This document shows, one piece after another, positions 15,981-24,303 of a stretch of DNA of 64,000 nt. A program made the position numbers and the translations under genes. The DNA comes from Opitutaceae bacterium (GTDB lineage Bacteria > Verrucomicrobiota > Verrucomicrobiia > Opitutales > Opitutaceae). The number at the start of each line of letters is the position of its first letter. The first letter of the stretch is position 1. The stretch lies in NCBI GenBank assembly GCA_030693515.1, contig JAUYAK010000093.1:1-64000 (forward strand), written 5' to 3'. The notes beneath the pieces were generated by a model. That model worked only from the letters and a program-made list of their open reading frames with translations, had not been told where the DNA came from and made no database searches.

Positions 15981-18900
15981 GGCAGGCCTCCCGGCGCGAT
16001 GGACAACCGCGCCACCACCGTGGTTCCCGCCCCCGGCCGCCCGGTGATCTCCAGCGTGCCCCCGAAGGCATGCGCCCGCTCCTTCATCCCCAGCAGCCCG
16101 ATCGAGCGTGGGTCCTCCGCCTGCTCCCGCGTGATGCCCACGCCGTTGTCGGCCACCTTCAGCGTCACGACGCCCTCCGCCTCGCTCAACTCCACCAGCA
16201 CCTCCGAGGCCTGCGCAGACCGCGCCACATTCGTCAGGCTCTCCTGCAAAATCCGAAAGACCGCCGTCGCCCGCTCCCGCTCCAGCGCCGCCGGACCGGA
16301 CTCGACACTGGCGTGGCACACCAGGCCCGTGCGCCGCGCAAAATCCTCCGTCATCCATTCCACCGCCGCCGGCAGACCCAGGCTGTCCAGAATCACCGGC
16401 CGCAAGTCCGTCGCGATCCGCTGCACCGTCGTGATCGACGCGTCCACCTGTCCCAGCGCCTCGCCGACCCGCCCGGCCACGGCGGCCTGCCCCGTCGGCG
16501 CCAGCGGCTGTCCCAGCCGCTTCGCCACCCACACCAGATCGATTTTCAGCCGGGTCAGCTCCTGCGCCAGCACATCGTGGATCTCCCGTGCGATCCGCGT
16601 GCGCTCCTCCTCCCGCACCGCCTGCACCCGCGCCGCCAGCGCCCGCAGCTGCTCCGCCGTCTCCCGGAGCACGGCCTCGGTTCGCTTGCGCGGGGTGATG
16701 TCCTGGCAGGTGCCCAGGCAACGGAGCGGGTTCCCCCGCTCGTCGCGGACCACGACCCAGCGTTCTTCGACAAATTTCGTCCGGCCGCCGGCCAGGAGAA
16801 TCCGGTGTTCGAGGGCCGACGGCCCGGGCTGGTCGAGCGAGGCCACAAACGCCGCGTCCACCGCCGCCCGATCCTCGGGATGCACGAATTCCAAAAAGCC
16901 CGCGTGCGTCGCCGCGAACAACTGCGGATCGATCTCGAAGATGCGAAAGGTTTCCGCCGACCACGTGACCGCGAGGGTGGCGAGGTCCGTCTCCCAGCTG
17001 CCCACCTTGGCCACCTCCTGCGCCATAATCAGACGGGCCCGCTCGCGCTCCAACTGCGCACCGAGCTTCCGTTGCACCTCCACGCTGGCGCGCAGCGCTT
17101 CCTCCGCGTGTTTGCGCGTCGTGATGTCGGTAATCACCACGACCACGAGCGCGACCGCGCCGTCCACCTTTGTCGGCTCATACCGCGCGATGTAGTGGCG
17201 CGGCTCGCCGACCGTGGGCCACGCCAGCTCATAAGCCATCCGCTCGCCGGCAAAGGCCCGGTCGAGGCGCTCGCGGATCTGCGTTTCGTAGAGCAAGGGC
17301 AGCACCTCCGCCACGCGGCGCCCAACAATATCCTGGGACGGGAGGCCGAGCATTTCCGCGTAGGTGGCGTTGGCAAAGGTGTAGCGCCGCTCACTGTCGA
17401 TCATCATCAGGCCCACGCGCGCATTGTCGGTCACGAACCGCAGCCGCTCCTCGCTGGCGCGCAGCGCGTCTTCCGTCCGCTTCCGCTCGGTCACATCACG
17501 CGCAACCGCAAAGACCCGCCGGGACTCCACCAAGGGATGCACGCTCCACGAAAGCCAACGGTAGGAACCATCCTTGGCCCGATAGCGGTTCTCAAGCCCG
17601 CGGATCTGCTCGCCTTGCTGGACCCGCGCCCTGATCCGGGCCGTCGTCTCGTGATCGTCCGGCAGGATGAACTCGCTCATCGGCCGGGCCGTCAGTTCCT
17701 CCGCCGTCCAGCCCAGGCACGCGGTCCACGCCGGATTTACCTGTTCGAACCGGCCGTCGAAACTGGCGACGCAAAGCAGGTCGAGCGACAGGTTGAAGAG
17801 CCGGTCGCGCTCGGTCTCGGCCAGCCGGCGCTCGGTGATGTCGTGCGCCGTGCCGATCAGCTTCACCGGGCGGCCGGTCTGGCCATCGTATTTCACCTGC
17901 GCCATCTCCTCCACAACCCGGGTCGTGCCGTCCGGCCGAATCAGGTGGTGGACGATGGCATACTGGCCGTGCTCACGAATCGCAGCCGCGACGGCGCGGC
18001 GGATGGGCTCGTGCTCCTCCGGCGGGACCAGGCTGAAAAACAGGTCGTTGGTGACGCGGACCACGCCCGGCGCCAAACCCGCGATGCGAAACATCTCATC
18101 CGACCAACGCAGGGGGTTGGCGTCGATTTTCTCGTCGGTAATATCCAATTCCCAACTGCCGAGGTGGGCGATCTGTTGGGCCGTCGCCATGCTCACCTCG
18201 CTCTCGCGCAAAGCCGCCTCAGCCCGTTGCCGTTTCACTTCGCGGTCGATCGCACCGAGGGCAAACGAGAGGTTGTCGGCCACCGCGACGAGCAGCTGGA
18301 TTTCCTCCTCCTGAAAAACTTCCGTCTCCTCGGAGAAAAGGACGAGCGCCCCGAAAATTTCCTGCCCCTGCCGGATCGGGAATGACGCTCCCGAGCGGTA
18401 ACCGCGCTGGGCCAACGGGGCCTGCCAGGCCGCCATCCGCGCCTCGTGGGCGAAGTCGTTGCAGACGTCGTAACGGCCCGTGCGGATCGCGGTGCCGATC
18501 GTGCCTTGGTTGAGATGCGGATCGGCGAGGTTGACCCTCATCTCGCTAAAATAGCCCAGCTCGGCCCCAAAATATGCCAGCGGCCTCGCCTCGCCCGTCG
18601 CCGCGTCCAGGCCGAAGATCGCCGCCAGACGAAACCGGCCGTGCTCGACGGCAATCCGGCACACCCCCGCGAAAAGCGGGGTCGCCTCCGCCGTCCGGAC
18701 GATCATTTCATTGATCCGGCTCAGCACGACGTAGAGCCGGCTCACGCGCGCCAGCCGCTGTTCCGCGAGCTTGCGCTCCGTGATGTCGCGCTCGATCGCC
18801 ACCCAGTGGGTGAACCAGCCCTTGGCGTCCGCTACCGGCGCCATGTCGATCTCAACCCAGAATTCTTCGCCGCCCTTCGTGTAGTTGATCAGCTCCGCCC

Positions 18901-19564
18901 GCACCGGCTCCCAGCGGCTCATCGCCGCACGGATGCGATCCAACTCGGCCCGGCTGGTTTTCGGGCCCTGCAAGAAACGCGGCGAGCGCCCGAGCACTTC
19001 CGCGCGTGAATACCCGGTGCGGCGCACGAACGCGTCGTTGACAAAAAGGATGCGCGGCCCCGGCTCGTCGTGCGGCTCCGCCTCGGTGACGAGGAAGATG
19101 TCATTGAGCCGGGCCACGCCGGTCTCCAGCAGCTTGAGCTGAAACTCCATCCGCGCCTTGGCCTCCTCCGCCTTGTGCCGCTCGCGCTGCAGCTTGGCCT
19201 CGCCCAAGGCGTGGGCCACGGCGGGCCCGAGTCGCGCGAGCCGATCCTTGAGCAGATAGTCCGTGGCGCCTTGCTTCATCGCGCTCACTGCCAGCTCCTC
19301 ACCGATCGTGCCCGACACCAGAATGAAGGGGATGACCAGCCCGCTCGCGCGCAGCAGCTCGAGGGCGCGGAGGCCGTTGAACTGCGGCATCGCGTAATCC
19401 GAGAGCACGAGGTCCAGCCCGGCATGGAGGTGCTCCAGGAATTGCGCTTCCGTGTCCACCCGCTTCCATTCCGGCGCGAAACCCGCGCGCACCAGTTCGC
19501 GGACCAGCAGCTCGGTGTCGGAGACGCTGTCCTCGACAATCAAAAGTTGGAGCGGTTGAGCCAT
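15977..19564 (-). CDS. Receiver-GAF-multi-PAS kinase, HisKA_3 type
   Basis: This 1195-aa soluble kinase has a receiver (1-125; LVLSDYAMPQFNG), a LOV-like PAS (about 150-275), a GAF domain (about 285-450), several further PAS domains (about 460-955) and a HisKA_3/HATPase core (IAREIHDVLAQELTR) shared with two neighbours. The first PAS reads GRSPRFLQGPKT where photoactive LOV domains read GRNCRFLQ, so the flavin-linking Cys is missing. The start MAQPLQLL was chosen because it begins the receiver fold and lies 20 bp after the previous gene; the frame stays open further upstream but overlaps that gene. The protein feeds the NarL-type regulator that overlaps its stop. Confidence 0.88.
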   Translation of the reverse strand: MAQPLQLLIVEDSVSDTELLVRELVRAGFAPEWKRVDTEAQFLEHLHAGLDLVLSDYAMPQFNGLRALELLRASGLVIPFILVSGTIGEELAVSAMKQGATDYLLKDRLARLGPAVAHALGEAKLQRERHKAEEAKARMEFQLKLLETGVARLNDIFLVTEAEPHDEPGPRILFVNDAFVRRTGYSRAEVLGRSPRFLQGPKTSRAELDRIRAAMSRWEPVRAELINYTKGGEEFWVEIDMAPVADAKGWFTHWVAIERDITERKLAEQRLARVSRLYVVLSRINEMIVRTAEATPLFAGVCRIAVEHGRFRLAAIFGLDAATGEARPLAYFGAELGYFSEMRVNLADPHLNQGTIGTAIRTGRYDVCNDFAHEARMAAWQAPLAQRGYRSGASFPIRQGQEIFGALVLFSEETEVFQEEEIQLLVAVADNLSFALGAIDREVKRQRAEAALRESEVSMATAQQIAHLGSWELDITDEKIDANPLRWSDEMFRIAGLAPGVVRVTNDLFFSLVPPEEHEPIRRAVAAAIREHGQYAIVHHLIRPDGTTRVVEEMAQVKYDGQTGRPVKLIGTAHDITERRLAETERDRLFNLSLDLLCVASFDGRFEQVNPAWTACLGWTAEELTARPMSEFILPDDHETTARIRARVQQGEQIRGLENRYRAKDGSYRWLSWSVHPLVESRRVFAVARDVTERKRTEDALRASEERLRFVTDNARVGLMMIDSERRYTFANATYAEMLGLPSQDIVGRRVAEVLPLLYETQIRERLDRAFAGERMAYELAWPTVGEPRHYIARYEPTKVDGAVALVVVVITDITTRKHAEEALRASVEVQRKLGAQLERERARLIMAQEVAKVGSWETDLATLAVTWSAETFRIFEIDPQLFAATHAGFLEFVHPEDRAAVDAAFVASLDQPGPSALEHRILLAGGRTKFVEERWVVVRDERGNPLRCLGTCQDITPRKRTEAVLRETAEQLRALAARVQAVREEERTRIAREIHDVLAQELTRLKIDLVWVAKRLGQPLAPTGQAAVAGRVGEALGQVDASITTVQRIATDLRPVILDSLGLPAAVEWMTEDFARRTGLVCHASVESGPAALERERATAVFRILQESLTNVARSAQASEVLVELSEAEGVVTLKVADNGVGITREQAEDPRSIGLLGMKERAHAFGGTLEITGRPGAGTTVVARLSIAPGGLP

Positions 19565-19584
19565 GGCGATGAGGAGTCTACCCG

Positions 19585-20037
19585 CTACTCGGTCAGCTTG
19601 GGCGGCTGGTTGAGCAGCAGCCAGTAAAGCCCGAGGTCCTTCACGGCCTCGGCGAAGCCGGCAAAGTCCACCGGCTTCACGATGTAGCTGTTGACGCCCA
19701 GCTGGTAGCTTTCGACGACGTCGCGCTGTTCCTTGGACGAGGTGAGCACGACCACGGGAATCATCCGCGTGCGCGGATCGCCTTTCAGGCGCTTGAGCAC
19801 CTCCAGCCCGTCCACTTTGGGCAATTTCAGATCGAGCAGGATCATCTTGGGGCTGTCCTCGATTTTCCGGCCCGCCTGGGCGCCTTCGCAAAAAATAAAC
19901 TCCAAGGCTTCGGCTCCGTCGCGCGCGATCGCGATACGATTGGAAATTTTGGCTTTTTTCAGGGCCCGAAGCGTGAGCTCCAAGTCCTGCGGATTATCTT
20001 CCACCAGCAATACCTCGACTGCGTTTGTTTCGTTCAT
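19585..20037 (-). CDS. Rcp1-type response regulator
   Basis: This 150-aa single receiver has the features of the cyanobacterial Rcp1 group: [14 protein letters not shown] near the start, acceptor Asp in [13 protein letters not shown], and the [12 protein letters not shown] and YIVKPVDF blocks. Rcp1-type receivers usually partner with phytochrome-type kinases whose core has the H box [11 protein letters not shown]. The upstream, overlapping kinase (ATGA at 20034-20037) has exactly that H box, so they form a natural pair. No DNA-binding domain is present. Confidence 0.92.
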   Translation of the reverse strand: MNETNAVEVLLVEDNPQDLELTLRALKKAKISNRIAIARDGAEALEFIFCEGAQAGRKIEDSPKMILLDLKLPKVDGLEVLKRLKGDPRTRMIPVVVLTSSKEQRDVVESYQLGVNSYIVKPVDFAGFAEAVKDLGLYWLLLNQPPKLTE

Positions 20038-23000
20038 GAAAGCGATGATGAAGCAGTTTCCTCTCCCAGCGTGAAATAGAATGTCGCGCCGCGGTCCACG
20101 GCCGCCTCGGCCCAGACGCGCCCGCCATGCCGGTGAATCACGCGCTGCACAATCGCGAGCCCGACGCCGGTGCCCTCGTAGTCCTCCGCCCGGTGCTGGC
20201 GCTGGAAGACGCCGAAGAGCTTGCCGGCATACTGCATGTCGAAGCCCGCGCCATTGTCGCGGACGAAAAATACATCCTCCCCTCCTTGCCGCCGGCAGCC
20301 GATTTCAACCACGGCGGGATTGCGGCCGGCGGTGTATTTCACCGCGTTGGAAAGCAGGTTGATCCAGACTTGCCGGAGCAGCGCCGGATCGCCCGAGCAC
20401 GGCGGCAACGGGTCGCGCTTGATCTCGATCGACCGCCCGGCGCGCTGGCCGGCCAGCTCCTCCAGGGCCTCATCGACCAGCTGGGTGGTGTTCACCGGCC
20501 GCTTGCTCAGGGGCAGGCGGCCCAGCCGCGAGAATCGCAGCAGGTCGTCAATCAGCGCGCCCATTTTTCGCGCGCCTCTCCCGATGTTCTCCAAGTGGCG
20601 GCGGCCCTCGGCGGGAAGCTGCGGGCCATAGTCCTCGATCACGATTTGCGCGAACCCATCGACCGCGCGCAACGGCGCGCGCAAGTCATGCGATACGGAA
20701 TACGAGAAGGCCTCCAGCTCCTTGTTCGTAACCTCGAGCTGCCGGTTGGCCGCCTCCAGTTGCGCCGTGCGCTCGACGACGCGCTGCTCCAGCTCGCTGT
20801 TGAGCCGGCGGATTTTTTCCTCCGCTTGATAGCGCTCGGAGATATCCCGGGAGATGGACAGCAGCCGCTCCACCTGTCCGGAGGCACCACGAATCGGCGT
20901 GATAATCACATCCCACCAGCGCGGGTTGCCCGTTTCCGTGAGACAGAAAGCCTGGAATCGTCCCGCGCCGCCTGCCTTCGCGGCCTCGATGCCGTCCCGC
21001 ACCCGCGGCTGATCTCCGGGCTGCCAGAAGGAGATCCATGAATTGTTCAGGTAGCGGTTGAGGTCGTGGATTTCCATCAGACGCTGGCCGCCCTCGCTCA
21101 TGGATAAAAGCCGGGCTTCGAGATCGAGCACCTTGATGCAATCGGGGCTGCTCTCGATGATCCGGCGATTGAACTCCTCGCTCTGGCGCAGGCGCTCCTG
21201 GGCCTGCTTCAGCGCCTCGACGTCGGTATTCGTGCCGAACCACTGCACCACCCGGCCTGCCGAATCCTTCAGTGGTTCCACGCGGGTCAGGAAAGTGCGG
21301 AACTGCCCGTCCGCCCCGCGCAAGGGGAACTCCATGTCGAACCGTTTTCCGGAGGCGATCGCGTCGGTCCAGTTGGCCACGACTTTCGGCAGGACGGCGG
21401 GATCATGCACGCTCTGCCAGCCCCAGCCTTCCATCTGTTCCGGCGTCGTGCCGGTATAATCATGCCAGCGCTGGTTATACCAAAAGATGAATCCGTCCGC
21501 GCGGGCGGTCCAGGCCAGCTGGGGAATGGAATTCGCCATCGTCCGGAAGCGCGCCTCGCTCTCGCGCACCGCCAGTTCCATGTGTTGGCGCTCGGTGATG
21601 TCGCGCAGATAGGCCGTGAAGAAAAGGTCGTCCGCGCGTGAGACGACGATGCTCAGTTCCACGGGGAATTCTTTCCCGTCGCGGTGGAGCGCGGGCATCT
21701 CGATGCGTCTGCCCACCACCGGGCCTTCGCCCTTTTCCAAAAAGCGGGCCAGCCCGCGCCCGTGCGCCTCGCGCAAACGCACCGGGACGATGAGATCGCC
21801 CAACGGTTGGCCCATCGCATCCGCGCGCGAGTAGCCAAACGTCCTCTCCGCCGCCGGGTTCCATTCGATGACGCGCCCGTGGCGGTCCATGGCGATGATG
21901 CAATCCAGAGCTGACGCCAGGATTGCAGCGTTGGCGACTTCACTCGCGCGCGCCGCCTGCTCCATGCGCTTGCGCTCGGTGATGTCGCGCGTGATGCCGA
22001 GCAGCGCGGTGACGCGCCCCTCCGCATCGCGCAGGGGCGCGGCGTGCGTGTCGAGCCAGCGGCGACCATTCTTCAACCCGACAACTTCAAATTCCAGCGT
22101 CCCGTCGCCGCCCGCCATGACTCGCCCGTGCAGGCTGCGGAAGGCGGCGCGATGCTCCGGCGCGACGAATTCCAGCAGTGATTTCCGCTGGACCTCCGCG
22201 AGGGAGCCGGCCTCCAGCATGGCCAGCCCCGCCGGGTTCATCTCCACCAAACCGCCGCCGCGATCCACGATCTTCACGCACTCGGGCTCGTTTTGGATGA
22301 TCATGCTCAGCCGCTCTTCCCGTTCACGAAGCGTCTCGGCCTGACCGGCGATCCGCTTCAGCAGGGTGCGTTGCCGCAGTATCCCCCACAACGCGATCCC
22401 GAGCGCAAGGGTCAGGCCGCCGGCCACGACCAGCAGCACCTGCTCGGCGGTATAGCCGACCGGGGCGACAAACCCGAACCACTTCCGGTAAAGTTCGTCG
22501 AAGCGCCCGTTGCGCCCCAACAGCGCCATGCCTTCGTTGATCCGCGCCAGCAGGGGGTGAGCGCCCTTCTGCACCGCGATGCAGTAAGCCACCGCATAGC
22601 CCTCGACCTCCACGCCCGCGACGCGCAGCTGCGTCAGACCCCGTTGGTGCGCCACGGCGAGACCCGTCAGCCGCGCCGCCAGCGTGGCATCGCCTTCGCC
22701 GCGATCAACCATCACCAGGGCCTGCTCGACCGAATCCACATGGGTGATGGTCTCGCCCAGCCCCGCCTGCTGGAGCACTTGCTCGCCTACGCTGCCACGG
22801 TGAACCAGCACCTTCCGGCCCCGCAGATCGGCGAGGGCCTTGATCTCGGGACCGCCCCGGCGCACGAAGACCTGACCGGCCATGTTCAGATAGGGCACGG
22901 AAAACTCGGCTTGGGTCGCGCGCTCCGGCGATCGGGCGTAGCTCTGCAGCAGGTCGAGCCGCCCCTCCCGGAACGCGCGGTTGATGTCATCGGTGGTCCC

Positions 23001-23120
23001 CTCCACGCGCTCGAAACGGAGGTCCATGACCCGCTCGATTTCCTGCAGCAATTCGTAGGCAAACCCCTGCATCCGGCCGTCCGGCCCGCGGAAAGAAAAC
23101 GGATAATTGTCCACCAGCAC
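20034..23120 (-). CDS. Periplasmic-binding multi-PAS kinase (5' frame break)
   Basis: The readable frame gives 1028 aa from a GTG at 23120. It holds a type-3 solute-binding domain (about 1-240), a membrane helix (about 250-272), four PAS domains, and a phytochrome-type HisKA/HATPase core (H box [18 protein letters not shown] box NLLSNAVKY). As read, it begins inside the binding domain at the first strand and has no signal peptide, which would strand the domain in the cytoplasm. A good signal peptide lies directly upstream in another frame (23121-23232). The gene should probably start at 23232 with a one-base frame correction in the run of five C at 23172-23176. Its partner is the Rcp1-type receiver downstream. 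Confidence 0.85.
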   Translation of the reverse strand: MLVDNYPFSFRGPDGRMQGFAYELLQEIERVMDLRFERVEGTTDDINRAFREGRLDLLQSYARSPERATQAEFSVPYLNMAGQVFVRRGGPEIKALADLRGRKVLVHRGSVGEQVLQQAGLGETITHVDSVEQALVMVDRGEGDATLAARLTGLAVAHQRGLTQLRVAGVEVEGYAVAYCIAVQKGAHPLLARINEGMALLGRNGRFDELYRKWFGFVAPVGYTAEQVLLVVAGGLTLALGIALWGILRQRTLLKRIAGQAETLREREERLSMIIQNEPECVKIVDRGGGLVEMNPAGLAMLEAGSLAEVQRKSLLEFVAPEHRAAFRSLHGRVMAGGDGTLEFEVVGLKNGRRWLDTHAAPLRDAEGRVTALLGITRDITERKRMEQAARASEVANAAILASALDCIIAMDRHGRVIEWNPAAERTFGYSRADAMGQPLGDLIVPVRLREAHGRGLARFLEKGEGPVVGRRIEMPALHRDGKEFPVELSIVVSRADDLFFTAYLRDITERQHMELAVRESEARFRTMANSIPQLAWTARADGFIFWYNQRWHDYTGTTPEQMEGWGWQSVHDPAVLPKVVANWTDAIASGKRFDMEFPLRGADGQFRTFLTRVEPLKDSAGRVVQWFGTNTDVEALKQAQERLRQSEEFNRRIIESSPDCIKVLDLEARLLSMSEGGQRLMEIHDLNRYLNNSWISFWQPGDQPRVRDGIEAAKAGGAGRFQAFCLTETGNPRWWDVIITPIRGASGQVERLLSISRDISERYQAEEKIRRLNSELEQRVVERTAQLEAANRQLEVTNKELEAFSYSVSHDLRAPLRAVDGFAQIVIEDYGPQLPAEGRRHLENIGRGARKMGALIDDLLRFSRLGRLPLSKRPVNTTQLVDEALEELAGQRAGRSIEIKRDPLPPCSGDPALLRQVWINLLSNAVKYTAGRNPAVVEIGCRRQGGEDVFFVRDNGAGFDMQYAGKLFGVFQRQHRAEDYEGTGVGLAIVQRVIHRHGGRVWAEAAVDRGATFYFTLGEETASSSLS

Positions 23121-23232
23121 GCCGACCTTTACGCTGCGGCCGGGCGCCGAGGGCTGGGCGAGCCCGGATTGCCCCCACCCACAGCACCAGCGTGGCCAAG
23201 ATGCAGCGCAGACCGTTGAGGAAACGCTTCAT
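23121..23232 (-). pseudogene. Out-of-frame signal peptide of the downstream kinase
   Basis: An ATG at 23232 opens MKRFLNGLRCILATLVLWVG, a textbook signal peptide, but that frame runs on only 81 codons and out of register with the kinase. Dropping one base from the G5 run (C5 at 23172-23176 on the plus strand) joins it to the kinase frame and gives QSGLA-QPSAPG, a good signal-peptidase site, followed by [13 protein letters not shown], the first strand of the binding domain. This may be a sequencing error, a true mutation or a phase-variable run. Confidence 0.7.
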
Positions 23233-23615
23233 GGTGGGGGGTGTTCTGGGTCAATGCTTGAAGCCTGCAAAGCAAGGGGCGACCTGAATGGGAACTTACG
23301 TCTGGCGCTTCGCCAAATGCAATACCCGTCACCGCGCCGGAGGAGCCAAGGCGCGCGCCGCACCCAGTTGCGCCAGAGCGATCGTGGTGCTCACCAACCG
23401 GGCGCGCAAACCGCTGTCCCCAACATCAGGCCTACACCCCATTCCCCGAGCCGGTGTTTGCGGGCACTGTTGCATGGAGGTTCGTGTCCCCGACGCCACC
23501 TTCGTTCGCATTACACACACCATTCACCTCATTCACCTGCGCCGAGCAGGAAGCTTCCCGCGCATCCGAATGCGTGCCCGCCGCGGGTCCACGAATACTT
23601 CTGCAAAAATCAGCC
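23233..23615. other. Intergenic region between divergent genes
   Basis: This 383-bp stretch separates the minus-strand signalling block from a plus-strand receiver gene and should hold promoters for both. No clear -35/-10 pair, hairpin or small gene was recognised. Open frames here lack family features. Confidence 0.5.
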
Positions 23616-24083
23616 ATGCCATCCATTCTCGATCTCTCGGTCCGACTCAAAACCAAGGATGTCGCCGTCCCGCGTCAACCTGCCCGGGTCCTCGTCGTGG
23701 ACGACGACCCGTTGATACTCCAGTTGGAGGCGACCATCCTTCGACGCGCCGGGCACCACGTCGACATCGCGAAGGACGGCGAGTGCGGCTGGCAGGCGCT
23801 GCTCGCCGCCCGTTACGATCTGCTCGTGACAGACTGCCAGATGCCGCGCATGTCCGGCCTTGATCTCGTGCTTCAGCTTCGCGCCGCCCAAATGACGCTC
23901 CCGGTCATCATGGCCTCAGGCAGCCTGGAGTCGTTGAATATCGAAACGCTCACCCATGCGCCTTCGCGCATCCATGCGTTTGTGCGAAAGCCGTTCACCA
24001 TCTCACAGCTCCTCGGCGCGGTGAAAAGCGCCCTTGAGCCCAGTTCGGACGGCGACCGGTCACCGCAAATGGCTTTGGGCTGA
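23616..24083 (+). CDS. CheY-like response regulator
   Basis: This 155-aa protein has a receiver from about residue 23 (VLVVDDDPLILQ), acceptor Asp in LLVTDCQMPRMSG, and the conserved Lys in FVRKPFTI. A 22-residue leader precedes it. The start MPSILDL was chosen over an upstream extension because the extension has no domain features. It is transcribed away from the kinase block and stands alone, 220 bp before alaS. The partner kinase is unknown. No output domain is present. Confidence 0.85.
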   Translation: MPSILDLSVRLKTKDVAVPRQPARVLVVDDDPLILQLEATILRRAGHHVDIAKDGECGWQALLAARYDLLVTDCQMPRMSGLDLVLQLRAAQMTLPVIMASGSLESLNIETLTHAPSRIHAFVRKPFTISQLLGAVKSALEPSSDGDRSPQMALG

Positions 24084-24303
24084 GCCCCGCTCAGCATCGC
24101 AAGCCCAACCCGCGCCGCGGGCAAATGCAGGGACGGCCGCGCGCCGCCGTAGCTCTTTGTGCGCACGGCCAATCGCGACAGGTCGCAGGCTTGCCGCCTC
24201 TGGTCGTGATGAGTGACGGAGGGCGCAGACGCGCGCCTTGGCGCTGAAAATATCCTTTGCGCCCGCTACCCCGGGCTCTTTGCTCTCCCTTCACTTTTCA
24301 CGC

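Noticed and set aside
15977-19564. A blue-light LOV photoreceptor kinase
   Set aside because: The conserved Cys is replaced (SPRFLQ in place of NCRFLQ), so it cannot be called a classical LOV sensor.
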